Made by a program: the position numbers and the translations under genes
From: Micropterix aruncella
Taxonomy: Eukaryota > Arthropoda > Insecta > Lepidoptera > Micropterigidae
Length of the DNA: 64,000 nt
Assembly (NCBI GenBank): GCA_944548615.1
Contig: OX155973.1
Span: forward strand, 8,545,910 to 8,609,909
Reading direction: 5' to 3'
Notes under the pieces: model-generated
Told to the model about the DNA's origin: nothing
Databases searched by the model: none
The model's input: the letters and a program-made list of their open reading frames with translations, nothing else
Shown here: positions 11,635 through 22,800 of the stretch, one piece after another
Position numbering within the stretch: position 1 is the stretch's first letter
How the letters are laid out: each line of letters opens with the position of its first letter

Positions 11635-12530
11635 AATCAGGACTTGACGTAGGCTGTGGTATATATGGAGAGCGACCAAACTTCGAAAGAAGTGTAAACT
11701 TGGGAAAATACGCCTCCATATTCCAAGCGGAGGTTTACGCCATTATTGAATGTGCGGATATCAACCTCCAAAAGGACTACGCCAACCACCGTATCTATTA
11801 TCCACTCGGATAGCAAGCAGCTCTTATGGAACTAGCCTCGAATACCATTAATTCAAAGCTAGTGCAAAACTGCATATCACTACTGAATTCCCTGGGCGAA
11901 AAGAACAGGGTAATTCTAAGATGGGTTCCCGGCCATGCAGGAATCGAGGGAAATGAAAAATCCGACAAACTTGCTAGGGCGGGAGCAAAGGGAACGTTAT
12001 ACGGCCCTTGCTGTGGCGTACCAAAAAGCCTTGCAAACCTAATGCTCAAACAAATGTGTTTAGAACAATCCGTCAACCACTGGAACAACACGCCAGGGTT
12101 GAATCATTCCAAAGCGCTTATTAAGCCTTACGACCGTAAGACGGCCCGTGAGGCCCTATCGCTAAATAGGAACAATCTACGCATACTGGTGAGGGCGCTC
12201 ACGGGGCATTGTGGCCTGAACAAACACATGTTCAACCTCAAGCTCAAATACACAAAAATGTGCAGGTTCTGCCAAGGGGCAGAGGAAACTCCCCAGCACC
12301 TCATGTGCGAGTGTGGCCCGCTAATGCGTAAAAGATACACCCACCTGGGTGGTCACTACCTCCAACCTGAGGAGGTAAAACAATCTGGCGCCGAAAGCCT
12401 GCTGCGGTTCTTAAATGACACGAGGCTTAGCGCAGAACTATAGTAGGTGGCGAGCACAATAGATCAGCAATGGTCGCAGTGTTACAAGGCTCATAAAGAC
12501 CTTAGAAAAGCCCCACTCAACAAATAAAAA
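11635..12530 (+). pseudogene. LINE with RNase H domain, C-terminal fragment
   Basis: C-terminal end of a non-LTR retrotransposon polyprotein of a clade that carries RNase H (I/R1/LOA-like). Visible parts: GLDVGCGIYG, then FQAEVYAIIECADI (RNase H Glu strand), [18 protein letters not shown] (C-terminal RNase H motif), and a zinc-knuckle-like [18 protein letters not shown] near the end. The frame slips by one base at about 11800 and back at about 11820, around the expected HSDS motif, so it is dead. A short 3' tail ends in an A-rich (AATAATA) run. Copies: 46.8-48.2, 39.4-40.0 and 62.2 kb. Confidence 0.8.
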
Positions 12531-12599
12531 ATAATAATAATTGTATGAACATTATTTGCGAGTAGCCTACATAATTTAACATATAACTTAACATAAAGA

Positions 12600-13465
12600 G
12601 TATGACAAATAAAATAAAAGATGATAGAAAGAAATATATACTTAACTCTTTGTGGGCACAGGATTTGCTCCACCAAAATAATCTAACACCTATAAGGACG
12701 CTAAAGTTTAAAAAGGAGGGGAATTGGAGGGAAAAGGGAATTTATCTGGAAGATTTCAAATGCTCTCTGAGTCTGTTTTTAAAAGTTGTTATGCTTGGCG
12801 CGGTTCTCACATTTTTCAGCAAAGCATTCCAAAGACGGGCTCCATGCACGGTGAAAGAGAATGAGAAGAAGCCACTGCTGTGACTAGGGATAGAGAATAG
12901 CAGGTTGTCTTTTGATCTCAGAGGGCGGCCATGAGCCGACAGTGCAGTAAATCTGCCGGTAAGATAATTGGGAGCGACGCCATCCAAGATCTTGAAAAGC
13001 ATACAGAGAACTCGCATGTCTCTTTTTTTCCGGGTCGACAGCCAGTGAAGCTTCTCTCTGTACTCCGTGATGTGGTCAAATTTTCTGAGGCCATGTATAT
13101 ACCGAATGCAAACATTTTGCAGACGCTGAAATTTGGTGGATAACTCCTCTGTGAGATCCAGAAATGCGGCATCTCCATAATCCAGAAGTGGGAGGATAGC
13201 AGACTGACAAATCGTAATCTTGCTCTCCTCCGGGAGGATATTTTTCAGCCTATTCAGCGAATGAAATCGGCCGAAGAGTTTGCGTCGCATTTCTCGAATA
13301 TGTGGCCGCCATGAAAGGTTATCATCCATATGGACACCAAGGTTTTGAAAGGGACCTCATCCGCACCGATGCAGATCTTCAGGACTTCATTTATATTAAT
13401 CCTCGAGGTAAAGTAACTGCTACCGATAATAATAGACTACGTTTTGGAAGGATTTAAGAGCAATC
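12600..13465 (-). pseudogene. Jockey-like LINE reverse transcriptase, C-terminal fragment
   Basis: A 195-codon - strand frame (13329-12742) reads HMDDNLSWRPHIREMRRKLF, then ILPLLDYGDAAF, LQRLQNVCIRYI-type sequence, and ends in the FSIPSHSSGFFSFSFTVHGA / RLWNALLKN region typical of jockey-group ORF2 after the palm domain. Upstream on the same strand (about 13340-13465) a related frame shows a TAG stop and a one-base slip before GVHMDDN, so the copy is not functional. A fragment of the same family is at 62080-62200. Confidence 0.75.
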
Positions 13466-13740
13466 CATGTGCTTTGAACCCATTTCATTACCACGGAAAC
13501 ACTACAAAAATACTACATTTGCGATCATACTACTCTTGGCACAACCACCTTCCGGCAGGGAGGGAGGGGGCTGCAAAAGGAGGGGGGTAATTAAGGGGGA
13601 TTTGTCTGCTTGCCGCGAAAGTCATAGGGTGACACAACCGTTTTTTTTACATTGTCTAAATAGATACTTGTAGATAGAGTTGTATGTATCTGAATTCGTC
13701 ATGATTTATATAGGTACCTACATATTTAAGATGCATATTC

Positions 13741-14130
13741 ATATAATTTTCCTTCAACAGTAAACATTTCGTATTTATAGGCGGATTTTGATTATTCCTT
13801 CATTTTGGATTTTTTATATTATTGGTGAATTATTTTTATTAATTGTCTTTTACTGTTAGTGCTACCTATCCGGTCTGTTTAGATTTTTTTCATGTTATAT
13901 TTCTTTTTTAAGTGATATTTCAGGCCATTCAATGAACATTACCAATTATTATTGATTTGATTTAGATATTATAGGCAAACCAGTGAAATAATGACATTTT
14001 TCAATAAGAAATTACAAAATTAGCAGATTTGTCAATCTGTTATGATAACAGGTAATTGTGAGATATATAATTTTACGTATTATCACCTTAAATGTACCAC
14101 CACAATTTCGGACAATAAATATATTTCTAT
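13741..14130 (+). mobile_element. LINE 3' UTR fragment
   Basis: CGTATTTATAGGCGGATTTT, then TTATATTATTGGTGAATTAT and ACCACCACAATTTCGGACAA, matching 21800-22260, where it follows a LINE coding relic. Only the 3' untranslated part is kept here. 13466-13740 just before it holds no recognisable feature. Confidence 0.65.
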
Positions 14131-14625
14131 TTCACATAAAGTCATCCATACGTCCGGGCCATAGCGTGATTAGTGCGTTGATATTTCTTAAGTAGCTGCT
14201 AGCTGCACATTTCGCAAGTACTGCTTAAGCTGGTCGGTTGTTAAACTTGATTTTGAGGCGGACGGAGGTCGATTGCGTAATATCTGGAGCGGTCGGAGAG
14301 TCATATGATTACAACGAAACGACCGTCAGCCGAACCACGTGCGATGAGAGATATATAATAGATACATAAATAATCACCTGTCAAGGGCGAGTCAGCCATT
14401 GCAGCACTTTCGAGATGCCAGGTTACGATAGTACTATCCTTGTTCAATTAAAATCAAATAACTTTTACTGTCTTCAAAACTTTTACTTAGATACAACTTA
14501 CTTACTTAGATACTTAGATACTCAGGTACAACCATCGATACTTAATGTTTCTTAACCCATTAAAGAACATGGTACATATGTGTCCCATATTTTCAAAAAT
14601 CATTTTATATAATAACTAGCTGACC
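14131..14625. other. Unassigned intergenic DNA
   Basis: No gene seen. About 14440-14520 has CAAATAACTTTTACTGTCTT and short TACTTAGATA repeats, similar to about 33820; likely an old LINE tail. Confidence 0.4.
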
Positions 14626-15176
14626 CGGCGAACTTCGTACCGCCTAACAGTGAATGAATGTCGTGTTACAGATTAGTCGAACTTAATTTATGATTTTATG
14701 AAAGTAATACAGTGAATACAAAATAAATATTAAGTTCACTACTTTATTAAGATAATAACACAAAAAGAAATATAAAAGTACAAAAATTAAGTATATCAAT
14801 CGCGTGTCAGCATGACATGATTGAATTAAACAGTTTACATATTGTGCAGCATGGGATGCACTCATTGAAACACCTTGTGATATACGACAATTTTTGTTTT
14901 TTTATCAGGCGCAAGAATAAATAAAGCGGATGATTTGCCGACACGTGAACATGCCACGTACAACTGACCATGAGAAAACACGGATTTACATTTTGTATGG
15001 GAAAATGATTTTCTGTTATTTTAATTTTTCGTCAATTTTCAATTTTTTGTTTCTAATAGTTATTCTACTATTCGGGACGGAGACAAATACAACAAATCAA
15101 AAACCATGACAATCGGTCTAGCCGTTCTCGAGTTATAAGGGTTCGAACAAACCCGACTTTGTTTTATATATATAGA
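14626..15176 (-). mobile_element. Helitron deletion derivative with helicase C-terminus
   Basis: On the - strand it begins TCTATATATATAAAACAAAG (preceded by A) and ends CGCCGGGTCAGCTAG (followed by T), the TC...CTAG ends and A/T insertion site of Helitrons. Between them, about 14995-14880, the - strand encodes CFSHGQLYVACSRVGKSSAL followed by FILAPDKKTK...VFQ and a stop. This is the last helicase motif of the RepHel protein that drives rolling-circle transposition. The 5' most of RepHel is deleted, so the copy is non-autonomous but derives from a coding element. Confidence 0.85.
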
Positions 15177-15769
15177 TGTAAACGAATAATTTATAAAATA
15201 TATTTTTTCGATGTTACTGAGACAACAGAGTCTTAATAGTTGCAAAATATATATTATTGTTTAAAATTATACCGGTTGTTTATAATATTGCAAATGACCA
15301 CCAAACTCTGGTAATTTCAGATAAATACATAAAATATTTATGGCAACTTTTAACAACATTTTCTTCTTTTTAGTTATTTTTTAGGAAGTATGATGTCTAT
15401 GGTAAATAATAAAATAACCAAATTTTGGAAAAAGTTGTAGCTGTTGCCTCTTTATGGACTCATAGGAATACTTATGTCCCAATTTATACAAAATCTATTG
15501 AATCAATTTCTAGAAAACTTGTCATATACATATCTTACTTACATCGCCCTTAAATAGTTTTTTGAATCAAAATATTGTCTGCTGGCAATATTTTAGAGCT
15601 AACCTATAGTATATATGACAATTGCTCAATTGCTCACATTTTAGAGCAACCTATAGTATATCGGACAATTGTTTGTCTCCCCCCCCCCCCCTCCCCTCCG
15701 CCATCAATAAACTAGGGTCCCTAAACTATAGCTTGTATAGCATAAACGTAAATCCTGCACTGATAAATT
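15177..15769. other. Unassigned, with poly-C run
   Basis: No gene seen. 15676-15702 is a C-rich run (TCTCCCCCCCCCC type). Two near copies of TTTTAGAGC.AACCTATAGTATAT lie at about 15590 and 15640. Confidence 0.4.
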
Positions 15770-15965
15770 TGGATCCTTTTGAATAATTCCAAGTACGGTG
15801 AATTTCCTTTTGGGTATTCAACTTTCCTATATATTTTTTATTAACTATATACCTATCTTATGCATTCAAAGATAGGTATATAGTGATGTTAGAGTGAGTA
15901 CTTACATAGATGTCTGAAGTTAGGATTTATCAAAATTCTTAAGGCTCATGTTGATAGTACTGTGG
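15770..15965 (-). pseudogene. LINE C-terminal/3' fragment
   Basis: Shares GGATCCTTTTGAATAATTCC, GAATTTCCTTTTGGGT and TTATGCATTCAAA text with the - strand LINE relic at 35440-35780 (there GGATGCCTTTTGAATAATTC). Heavily mutated copy of the same LINE end. Confidence 0.55.
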
Positions 15966-16352
15966 AGAGGGCTGGTTCAGAGCTTTAGAAAACGGACCGA
16001 AAGATAAAATTAAATGAAATATGTGAGTATTCCAATTATTTCATATTGACATGTGCACAAACTCATTATCGTAAAAAAAGTTGCACGGTTGATGGTCAAT
16101 TCCCACGTCTTTTTTCCTTAAATTTTATTTTATTTATTTATTTTTATTTTTCAGAAAACTTACAGCGTTTTATACTTAATACTAACACATAATATATACA
16201 CCTAAGGGCAATTAAAAGTTTTCACAATTAAATTAAATCTATTGTTACAGCGCAATGAGCGATGAAACAAATGCAGGTTTAAGTAAGGGGAAAGGGATAG
16301 GGAAGCCATATTATAAGTTATGTAGATGTATGATATATGATAATATATAACG

Positions 16353-16666
<314 letters not shown>

Positions 16667-16780
16667 TTATATATTTATATAGATTTCCTTCGCTACTTTT
16701 TAAGTAGCTTTTACTAATTTTATTTTAAATAAAAACATCATCCTATAAACGGATTTCTTTACAAACCTTATCAAATATAA

Positions 16781-17103
<323 letters not shown>

Positions 17104-17245
17104 CACAATGTATTTATAATGTTAATATACATATGAACTTTTGTAGAAAATATTATCCTGACTAGAAAGCATTGTTATAGTGTAGTGGCGATAGCCACAG
17201 CCTACGTACCCAACGGACGAAGAAATACCAATCAAACCCGAAGGC

Positions 17246-17589
17246 TGTTTTAATGTAATATTGATAATTTATTTTGTTTGAATTTTGATTGATTATATTA
17301 TATTTCCGTAAATGTTTCTATAGAGTTCGATAGTTTTAAATTCATTTCCTTATGTATTCTTTTTTGATTGATTTTTGGAATCGTAATTATATTATCGTAG
17401 TCTTGATATATTTAATTGGTTTCTTTTATTTCTTTATTTATTAGTTCTATTTTAACAGTTACTTCGAATAAACCTATATAAGGCTACCTCAGTGCGGACG
17501 TCTCGTACGATCCAGTTAGGTTAGGTCTTGTTATTTTATATCTGTAATAATGTTTTTTTTTTAAATAAAGAAATTGATTTGATTTGATT
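17246..17589. other. Unassigned, ends in (TTGAT)n tail
   Basis: No gene seen. 17550-17595 (TTAAATAAAGAAATTGATTTGATTTGATTTGATTG) looks like the 3' tail of a LINE, but the body is not recognisable. Confidence 0.4.
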
Positions 17590-17850
17590 TGATTGCCACT
17601 ATAAGGCGCCTCAAAACTGCGACCAGACTGGAGAACGGAGAAATCCGGACTGTGGTATGTGGGCGTGAGGCTGCCCGCTGCACTTCCCAGAACCACGCGA
17701 TAAGGCATTGGACACTCACGGGTATGTTTGCGTAGTTAGACGGTATCCCTAAGTATCTGCGCTCACCCCACGATTGAAAGAATGATCTAATATCGTTATA
17801 CCTTCCTGGAGTAGCGGGTTCGCCCTCAGTATTTGACAACTCTAAAAGTA
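17590..17850 (-). repeat. RepA partial, reverse
   Basis: Reverse copy of the first ~260 bp of RepA, ending TAGCGGGTTCGCCCTCAGTA then TTGACAACTCT. Truncated at its inner side. It is separated by about 100 bp from the forward copy that follows. Confidence 0.65.
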
Positions 17851-17954
17851 TCCATATCTGGATGTTACTTTGTAAATACGAGTATACGCTGACAGCTACT
17901 ATCATTGAACATTAATACAGTGTCATAACTTCTAGTTTATTAACAGTTAGTTAG

Positions 17955-18618
17955 GCGGTGTCGACTACGATGGGCGAATCTGTCACCCTAGGCTGGTATA
18001 ACGATATGTGATCATTCTTTCAGCCGTGGGATGAGCGTAGAAGACTTGACAATCCACAATGACAATCCACTATCTAGCCCGCGAGAGACCAACTCTTACT
18101 GCCCGGCACCGAGTAGTGTAGACCAAGCGCCCTCGATACCAGATTTAGCTAGATTTCTCCGGCCTCCCGACTGGTTCGACGTCGCTTGCGCGGTCCTCTC
18201 CCTTGTGTATCGGTTATTCGGTGTCTGTTGGTGAATACCGAATGCTATTCGGTGTCTATCGAAATACATGGCGTCCTTTTCCCGGCTGTTCACCATGTAT
18301 CGGGTAACCGTATGGTCGTTTTAAGAGCGCTTGCCACGAGGTTAAAAACCACCCCCGATCTATAGCAAACAAAGCCGCTTCCAGACTCCCCCGGTTATTG
18401 GTCGGAGTGCACAGTAGATTGGCTGACGCCGCATGGTGTGCAAAACGTCCAGGAGCGCCCGAAACGGCGATTCCCAGGAGAACTGGCCCGTAGACTCAGA
18501 GTCCTAACCGGACTCGCACTTCTACTTGGACGCTACCGGATAGGTGTTGACCTGTGAATTAGGCCGACCCTAACTCATGGGTCATCGTGGTTCAACTTCA
18601 GTCGGCCCATTAGCTCCC
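17955..18618 (+). repeat. RepA unit, forward
   Basis: From GGTGTCGACTACGATGGGCG to GTCGGCCCATTAGCTCCC. A short internal duplication of CGGTGTCTRTYG text is seen at about 18215-18262. Followed at once by another forward copy. Confidence 0.7.
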
Positions 18619-18631
18619 AAACAAGTTTTTT

Positions 18632-19405
18632 AACAACTTGGGCTGTCGACTACAACGGGCGAGCCCGTCACCACAGGAAGCTTTAACGATTAGTCGTTCT
18701 ATCTCCCTGCAGTGAGCGTAGAAGACTTGGGACAAAACAGTCCACCATCTAGCTACGCCACAACCCGTAAGAGACTAACGCCTTAACCGCGAGATAGCCA
18801 GTAATGTTACCTGGCGGGCCGACACTCGCGCCCTTACTTCCAATTGTGACCAGATTTCTCCGGTCTCTCGATTGGTTCCGAGTTCGAGGTCGCTTGCGCG
18901 GTCCTCTCCCTTACGAAGCGGTGAAACGGTGTATACCGAATCTATCGCGGACCACGGGGTCCTTTGCCCGGCTCTTCACCTAGGATCGGATGGCCGATGG
19001 TCATTTCAAGAGCAGTTGCCGTAAGGTCCGTAACCACCCCCGCTCTATAGGAAACAGTACAGCTTCCAGACTCCCCCGACTGTTAGTCAGAGTGCGACTA
19101 ATCGTTAAAAGAACGACTAATCGTTAAAACTCCCTGTGGTGACGGGCTCGCCCACTGTAGTCGACAACTCAAGTTGTTAGTCAGAGTGCACAATCGATTG
19201 GCTTACGCCGCACGGTGCGCAGACCGTCCAGGAGCGCCAGAGGTTTGATTCCCAGGGGAAACTGACCAAGGCCAGAGTCCTACCCAGGTTCGCACCTCAT
19301 GCGTGGAGGCCGTCGGATGGGTGTTGACCCGTGAGTGTGACCGACCCTGAACAGAATAGGTCTTCGTGACCAACCCAGCATGGGCCCATTAGCTCCCAAA
19401 AGTTT
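18632..19405 (+). repeat. RepA unit, forward, next to the GMC gene start
   Basis: Best-preserved forward unit, from CTTGGGCTGTCGACTACAAC to CATGGGCCCATTAGCTCCC. It ends about 270 bp before the GMC start codon, so it lies in the likely promoter or 5' UTR-intron zone of that gene. A 79-bp inverted piece of RepA is inserted at 19096-19174. Confidence 0.75.
19096..19174 (-). mobile_element. 79-bp inverted RepA end inserted with 15-bp duplication
   Basis: The insert is the reverse complement of the RepA start (CTCCCTGTGGTGACGGGCTC ... GTAGTCGACAACTC). It is flanked by exact copies of TGTTAGTCAGAGTGC at 19081-19095 and 19175-19189. A 15-bp duplication is typical of target-primed retrotransposition, or of a repair event. 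Confidence 0.8.
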
Positions 19406-19567
19406 TTTAACAATGCGAATATGATTAATTATGAAGCTATTCTTCACTTTCAGAATTTTTAAATCAATATTTTCTATTGAAACGAATTTTTAATTTGGCT
19501 GAAATTGAAGTTTAATTATTTCATCGAAATTGATAAATATTAATATCTTTTTTCTCTTTATTTTCAG

Positions 19568-19678
19568 AAAATGCCTACCAGCTAACCTCATGCGTTTGCT
19601 TCATTATTCAATTATGTGACTGTTTGTAACTAAAAATATTATTTAATAAAAAAGTGAAGTGTTCTTAAAGCGTTCAAA
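19568..19678 (+). promoter_or_regulatory. Possible 5' UTR of the GMC gene with small upstream ORFs
   Basis: TTCTCTTTATTTTCAG ending at 19567 is a good 3' splice site, suggesting that the 5' UTR exon carrying the start codon begins at 19568. Two tiny upstream frames precede the main ATG: ATG-CCT-ACC-AGC-TAA at about 19571, and a nine-codon ATG...TGA at about 19590. The main start has a favourable CAAAATG context. No TATA box or transcription start is identified. Confidence 0.4.
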
Positions 19679-19888
19679 ATGTGCGAACAATCCAGCTGCT
19701 TCGTGTGGTTCGTGCTATGTGGGATGTTCATAAACGCGTGCCTCGGCCAAAGCATACTCGAATTCCTAAACATGCTGTATAAGGAGAGTTCGAGGGACCC
19801 TAGAGAGGGTTCCATACCCGATGTATCGGCTTATGACATGGATTATGATTTTATAATTGTGGGCGCCGGATCCAGTGGCTGCGTCCTC
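19679..19888 (+). CDS. GMC oxidoreductase exon 1
   Basis: Residues 1-70. Hydrophobic signal peptide ([10 protein letters not shown] region), mature N-terminus near LGQS, and the start of the FAD-binding fold ([16 protein letters not shown]). Splices at CTC|GTAAGT in phase 0. The ATG was chosen because it begins the signal peptide and is the first in this frame after an upstream stop. Confidence 0.93.
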
Positions 19889-22800
19889 GTAAGTATACAT
19901 ATATAAACGGCAGTTACCTGATACCATTGTTTATAAAGAGTATTTAGATTGCTCAATGCAGTACTACGATTTGATAGCTAGGATGTTAGTAATAAAAGCA
20001 ACGTGTACATGACACTCATAATTTCAAAATTATATTTTTTATTTATTTATTATTTGATCTTCAGGAAACATACAACGCTCCATTAAATATAACTAATTAT
20101 CATATTATTTGCTATATATAACTAATTATTATTTTGCTGGCCGATTAAGTGTTTCCTACAGTACATATTGTCTTACATTATTTTTTTATACAATATTTAC
20201 CGAAATTGAACTGAATTAAATTTAACTAAATTACCATCGAACTATCACTATAGGATAGGAAAGGAGAGGGATTGAATATAGGATATGATATAGGTATTTC
20301 AATTTTAGTCTATTTCTTTGTCTCATGTTCGTTTTCGAACTCTTCATATATGTATATTATAAGTGTATGTATACCTATTTCGTAGTCGCCAAGTATACCA
20401 GCAGCTTCGCTGAGGTTGGCTCATGTAAAATATGTCGATATACAGGGTGCGGCAGTGAGGACGGACGGTTTTAAAAAAATCATAAAATATGTAGTTAATT
20501 TTTACTCAAAAACATATTTATTGATGGAATCAGGTTCGCAAGGAAATAGCATTTGAGACAGTCAAGTGTGGAAAATCACATCAGGCATGTGGTGGCCGAA
20601 ATCGTTGATGCAGTGCTGGAGGCGTTCCAACATCGCTCTTTCAAATTGGGCGACTTCCACGCGAATTGCGTCCTTCAATTCGTCCAGAGTTAGGGGCTTG
20701 TTCTCGTATACTTTAGCCTTGAGGTGTCCCCATTAGAAAAAATCATTCCACGCAATTCGCGTGGAAGTCGCCCAAGTTGAAAGAGCGATGTTGGAGAGAG
20801 TCTACGCAAATTTCCAAGAACGCCTCCAGCACTGCATCAACGATTTCGGCCACCACATGCCTGATGTGATTTTCCACACTTGACTGTCTCAAATGCTATT
20901 TCCTTGCGAACCTGATTCCATCAATAGATATGTTTTTGAGTAAAAACTAACTATTTTATGATTTTTTTAAAACCGTCCGTCCTCACTGCCGCACCCTGTA
21001 TTAGAAACGTTCGTTGTATATGGTCATCAAGCGGTACATGATAGAGTTTTGGGCGTAGCTAGAGCTAACACGAAGCTAGAGCTAACATCTGTTTTGTTCA
21101 ACATGGCGGCGCTCGTCGTACAACAGTACGATGGCGCTGTAAACACGCCTATATGATATTCTATCTCGAAACAAAAAATATTTTTATACCAAACGAGTTT
21201 TCAAATCATAGCGCTTATTTTTTTCATATTATTTAGATAAATATGTTAGTTTTTAATTTAGTATACAGGTTTCGAAACGTAATAATTACGAACTTTAATT
21301 TTCAGATATCCTAATATATAGCATTCCATCTCTCCGTATTATTCAAAAATAAAATAAAGGAATGGTTCTCGAGTCATGACAGACTAACCATCCATCAAAT
21401 GTTAGAAAGTATAGTTTAATAAAACTGAGGTGACTAAATTATTAATATATTTTTAAATAGCATGTATGTTGATTATATTTATAAGGGACCACGATCAGTA
21501 TTTCAAAACAAACAATGTTGAACACGACTATAACACACGAAATAAACATGAGCTACAAGCACCCAAGCCAAATTTAACTCTATTTAAAAAAGGAATGTTA
21601 TACAATGCAATAAAAATCTATAACCACCTACCTGCAAATATCAAAGAAATAAAAGGAAAAGGGTTTACCGCAGCGTTGAAAAAATGGCTTATCGATAAAA
21701 GCTTTTACACATTAAACGAATATTTCTCATAATATTATATTGTAGGCATGCATTTTCATTTTGTTTTTACAATAATTCAATTAGGAAGATTACAAATTTT
21801 CAATTATATACATTTCGTATTTATAGGCGGATTTTTGATTATTCCTTGATTTTGATTTTTTTTCATTATTTTTTATATTATTGGTGAATTATTTTTTATT
21901 TATTGTTTTCTACTGTTACATTTTAAATTATATACATTTCGTATTTATAGGCGGAATTTTGATTATTCCTTGATTTTTGATGTTTTCTTTATTTTTTATA
22001 TTATTGGTGAATTATTTTTCTTAATTGTCTTCTACTGTTCCGGTCTGTTTAGATTTTTTCATGTTAAACCAATGAAATAATTACATTTTTAATAAGATAT
22101 TATAATTAGCAGATTTAGCAGATAAGTAAATTTGTCAATCTGTTTTAATAATAGGTAATTGTGAGATACATAGTTTTACGCATTATCACCATAAATGTAC
22201 CACCACAATTTCGGACAATAAAAATATTTCTATTTCTATTTCTATTTCTATTTTAACATTTTGTATATTAACATTCAACTAATTACCAATTCATTTTGTT
22301 GTTATAAATTGTTTTGCCAATGAATTATATTTTTTTTTGACTAGGTATTTTATATATATTTTTTAATTTCTTAACATATATTAAATATTACTTATTGACT
22401 TTTTCATTTTTTTATTATAGATTTATCTTACCTTTAGTTTTATGTCAATTCTGATTGTCTCACTCTATTTGATTGTTTTTTTTTGAGGATCATATTTTAA
22501 AGCAATTTAGTTTTATGAGCATTTTAATAAAACTTTTATATAACTTATTCTAAAATTAGAGTCCTGTCCATCCTAAAACGGGCTAGTCCCAGTTGGGTGA
22601 CAGAATCAAATACCTATTCGGTTCCTGTTATTTTTATAAGCAAAAACAATGTTTTATAGTAATTAATTCTTAAATAAATAAATAAATAAAATTTATGTGA
22701 TATGATTAGCCTATAAATTAATGCGATAGATGGCTTTATTATTTGAATGTTATTATTGTTATCATTGGTTAAATAGTCATTTGTTATGTTCAATCAGTCC

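Noticed and set aside
15130..15160. tRNA-like GGTTCGAAC box B
   Set aside because: Lies in the 5' region of the Helitron; no cloverleaf, box A or acceptor stem could be formed.
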